This document shows positions 6,377 to 6,424 of a stretch of 6,424 nt of DNA, piece by piece. Within the stretch, counting starts at the first letter, position 1. Every line of letters starts with the position of its first letter. The stretch is from CAYMLQ01 sp964390795 (GTDB lineage: Bacteria; Verrucomicrobiota; Kiritimatiellia; RFP12; UBA1067). Location of the stretch: contig CAYMLQ010000345.1 in assembly GCA_964390795.1 (NCBI GenBank), positions 1-6,424 on the forward strand, written 5' to 3'. The notes under the pieces were generated by a model. It saw only the letters and a program-made list of their open reading frames with translations. It made no database searches and was not told the DNA's origin. The translations under genes and the position numbers were made by a program.

Positions 6377-6424
6377 GGAGGGGCAAGCGTCTGCTTGCCT
6401 GGACGAGCAGACGCTCGTCCCTCC
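6377..6424. repeat. Inverted-repeat element with two nested hairpins at the window edge
   Basis: The arms 6377-6395 and 6406-6424 are inverted copies of 19 bp matching at 17 positions, separated by 10 bases. Each half also folds alone: GGCAAGC-GTCT-GCTTGCC (6382-6399) and GGACGAGC-AGAC-GCTCGTCC (6401-6420) are perfect 7-bp and 8-bp stems with complementary 4-base loops. The element follows the last gene by about 110 bp. No T-run is visible, so termination would have to be non-canonical. It looks like a REP- or MITE-like dispersed element and may continue past the edge. Confidence 0.7.

Noticed and set aside
6264..6424. The frame of the SGNH remnant stays open after its TGA to the window edge (54 codons), suggesting a readthrough or new gene
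   Set aside because: There is no ribosome binding site or convincing start, the segment runs into the inverted-repeat element, and an open stretch of this length is unremarkable in GC-rich DNA. I see no gene in this tail.

Overview
This GC-rich 6.4 kb window reads as one plus-strand gene cluster from a polysaccharide-degrading bacterium, most likely of the PVC superphylum (Kiritimatiellota, Verrucomicrobia, Lentisphaerae or Planctomycetes type). The lineage call is inference. It rests on the secreted agarase-like glycoside hydrolase and on three repeat families: an 'HGRDAHATG' palindromic repeat read through inside a gene, an 'ERRTPNS' heptamer repeat inside another gene, and a GCGTCTGC/GCAGACGC palindromic element at the right edge. 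I recall such repeats from these genomes, but no search was run.

Layout, all on the + strand: (1) the last 18 codons of an unrecognised gene, whose TGA overlaps the next ATG; (2) an OPT-superfamily transporter (59-1993); (3) a 51-bp gap with two small hairpins and a strong ribosome binding site; (4) a secreted multidomain GH-A-clan glycoside hydrolase resembling GH50 beta-agarases (2045-4882); (5) after 11 bp, a polytopic membrane protein of unknown function with striking Trp/Asn/Glu motifs (4894-6078); (6) overlapping it by 4 bp, a 62-codon reading frame that is only the C-terminal end of an SGNH/GDSL hydrolase (6075-6263); (7) a non-coding tail that ends in a two-hairpin inverted-repeat element (6377-6424).

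The tight spacing suggests one transcription and translation unit. A plausible but unproven reading is that the secreted enzyme cuts an external polysaccharide, with the transporter and the membrane protein serving uptake or an envelope role. The SGNH remnant hints that a carbohydrate esterase once stood at the 3' end and has since been deleted down to its last catalytic block.

Nothing here amounts to a clearly new defence or mobile system. The points most worth a second look are the SGNH remnant with an intact ribosome binding site, the uncharacterised membrane protein family, the dispersed repeats absorbed in frame into two neighbouring proteins, and the potentially bistable hairpin pair at the right edge.
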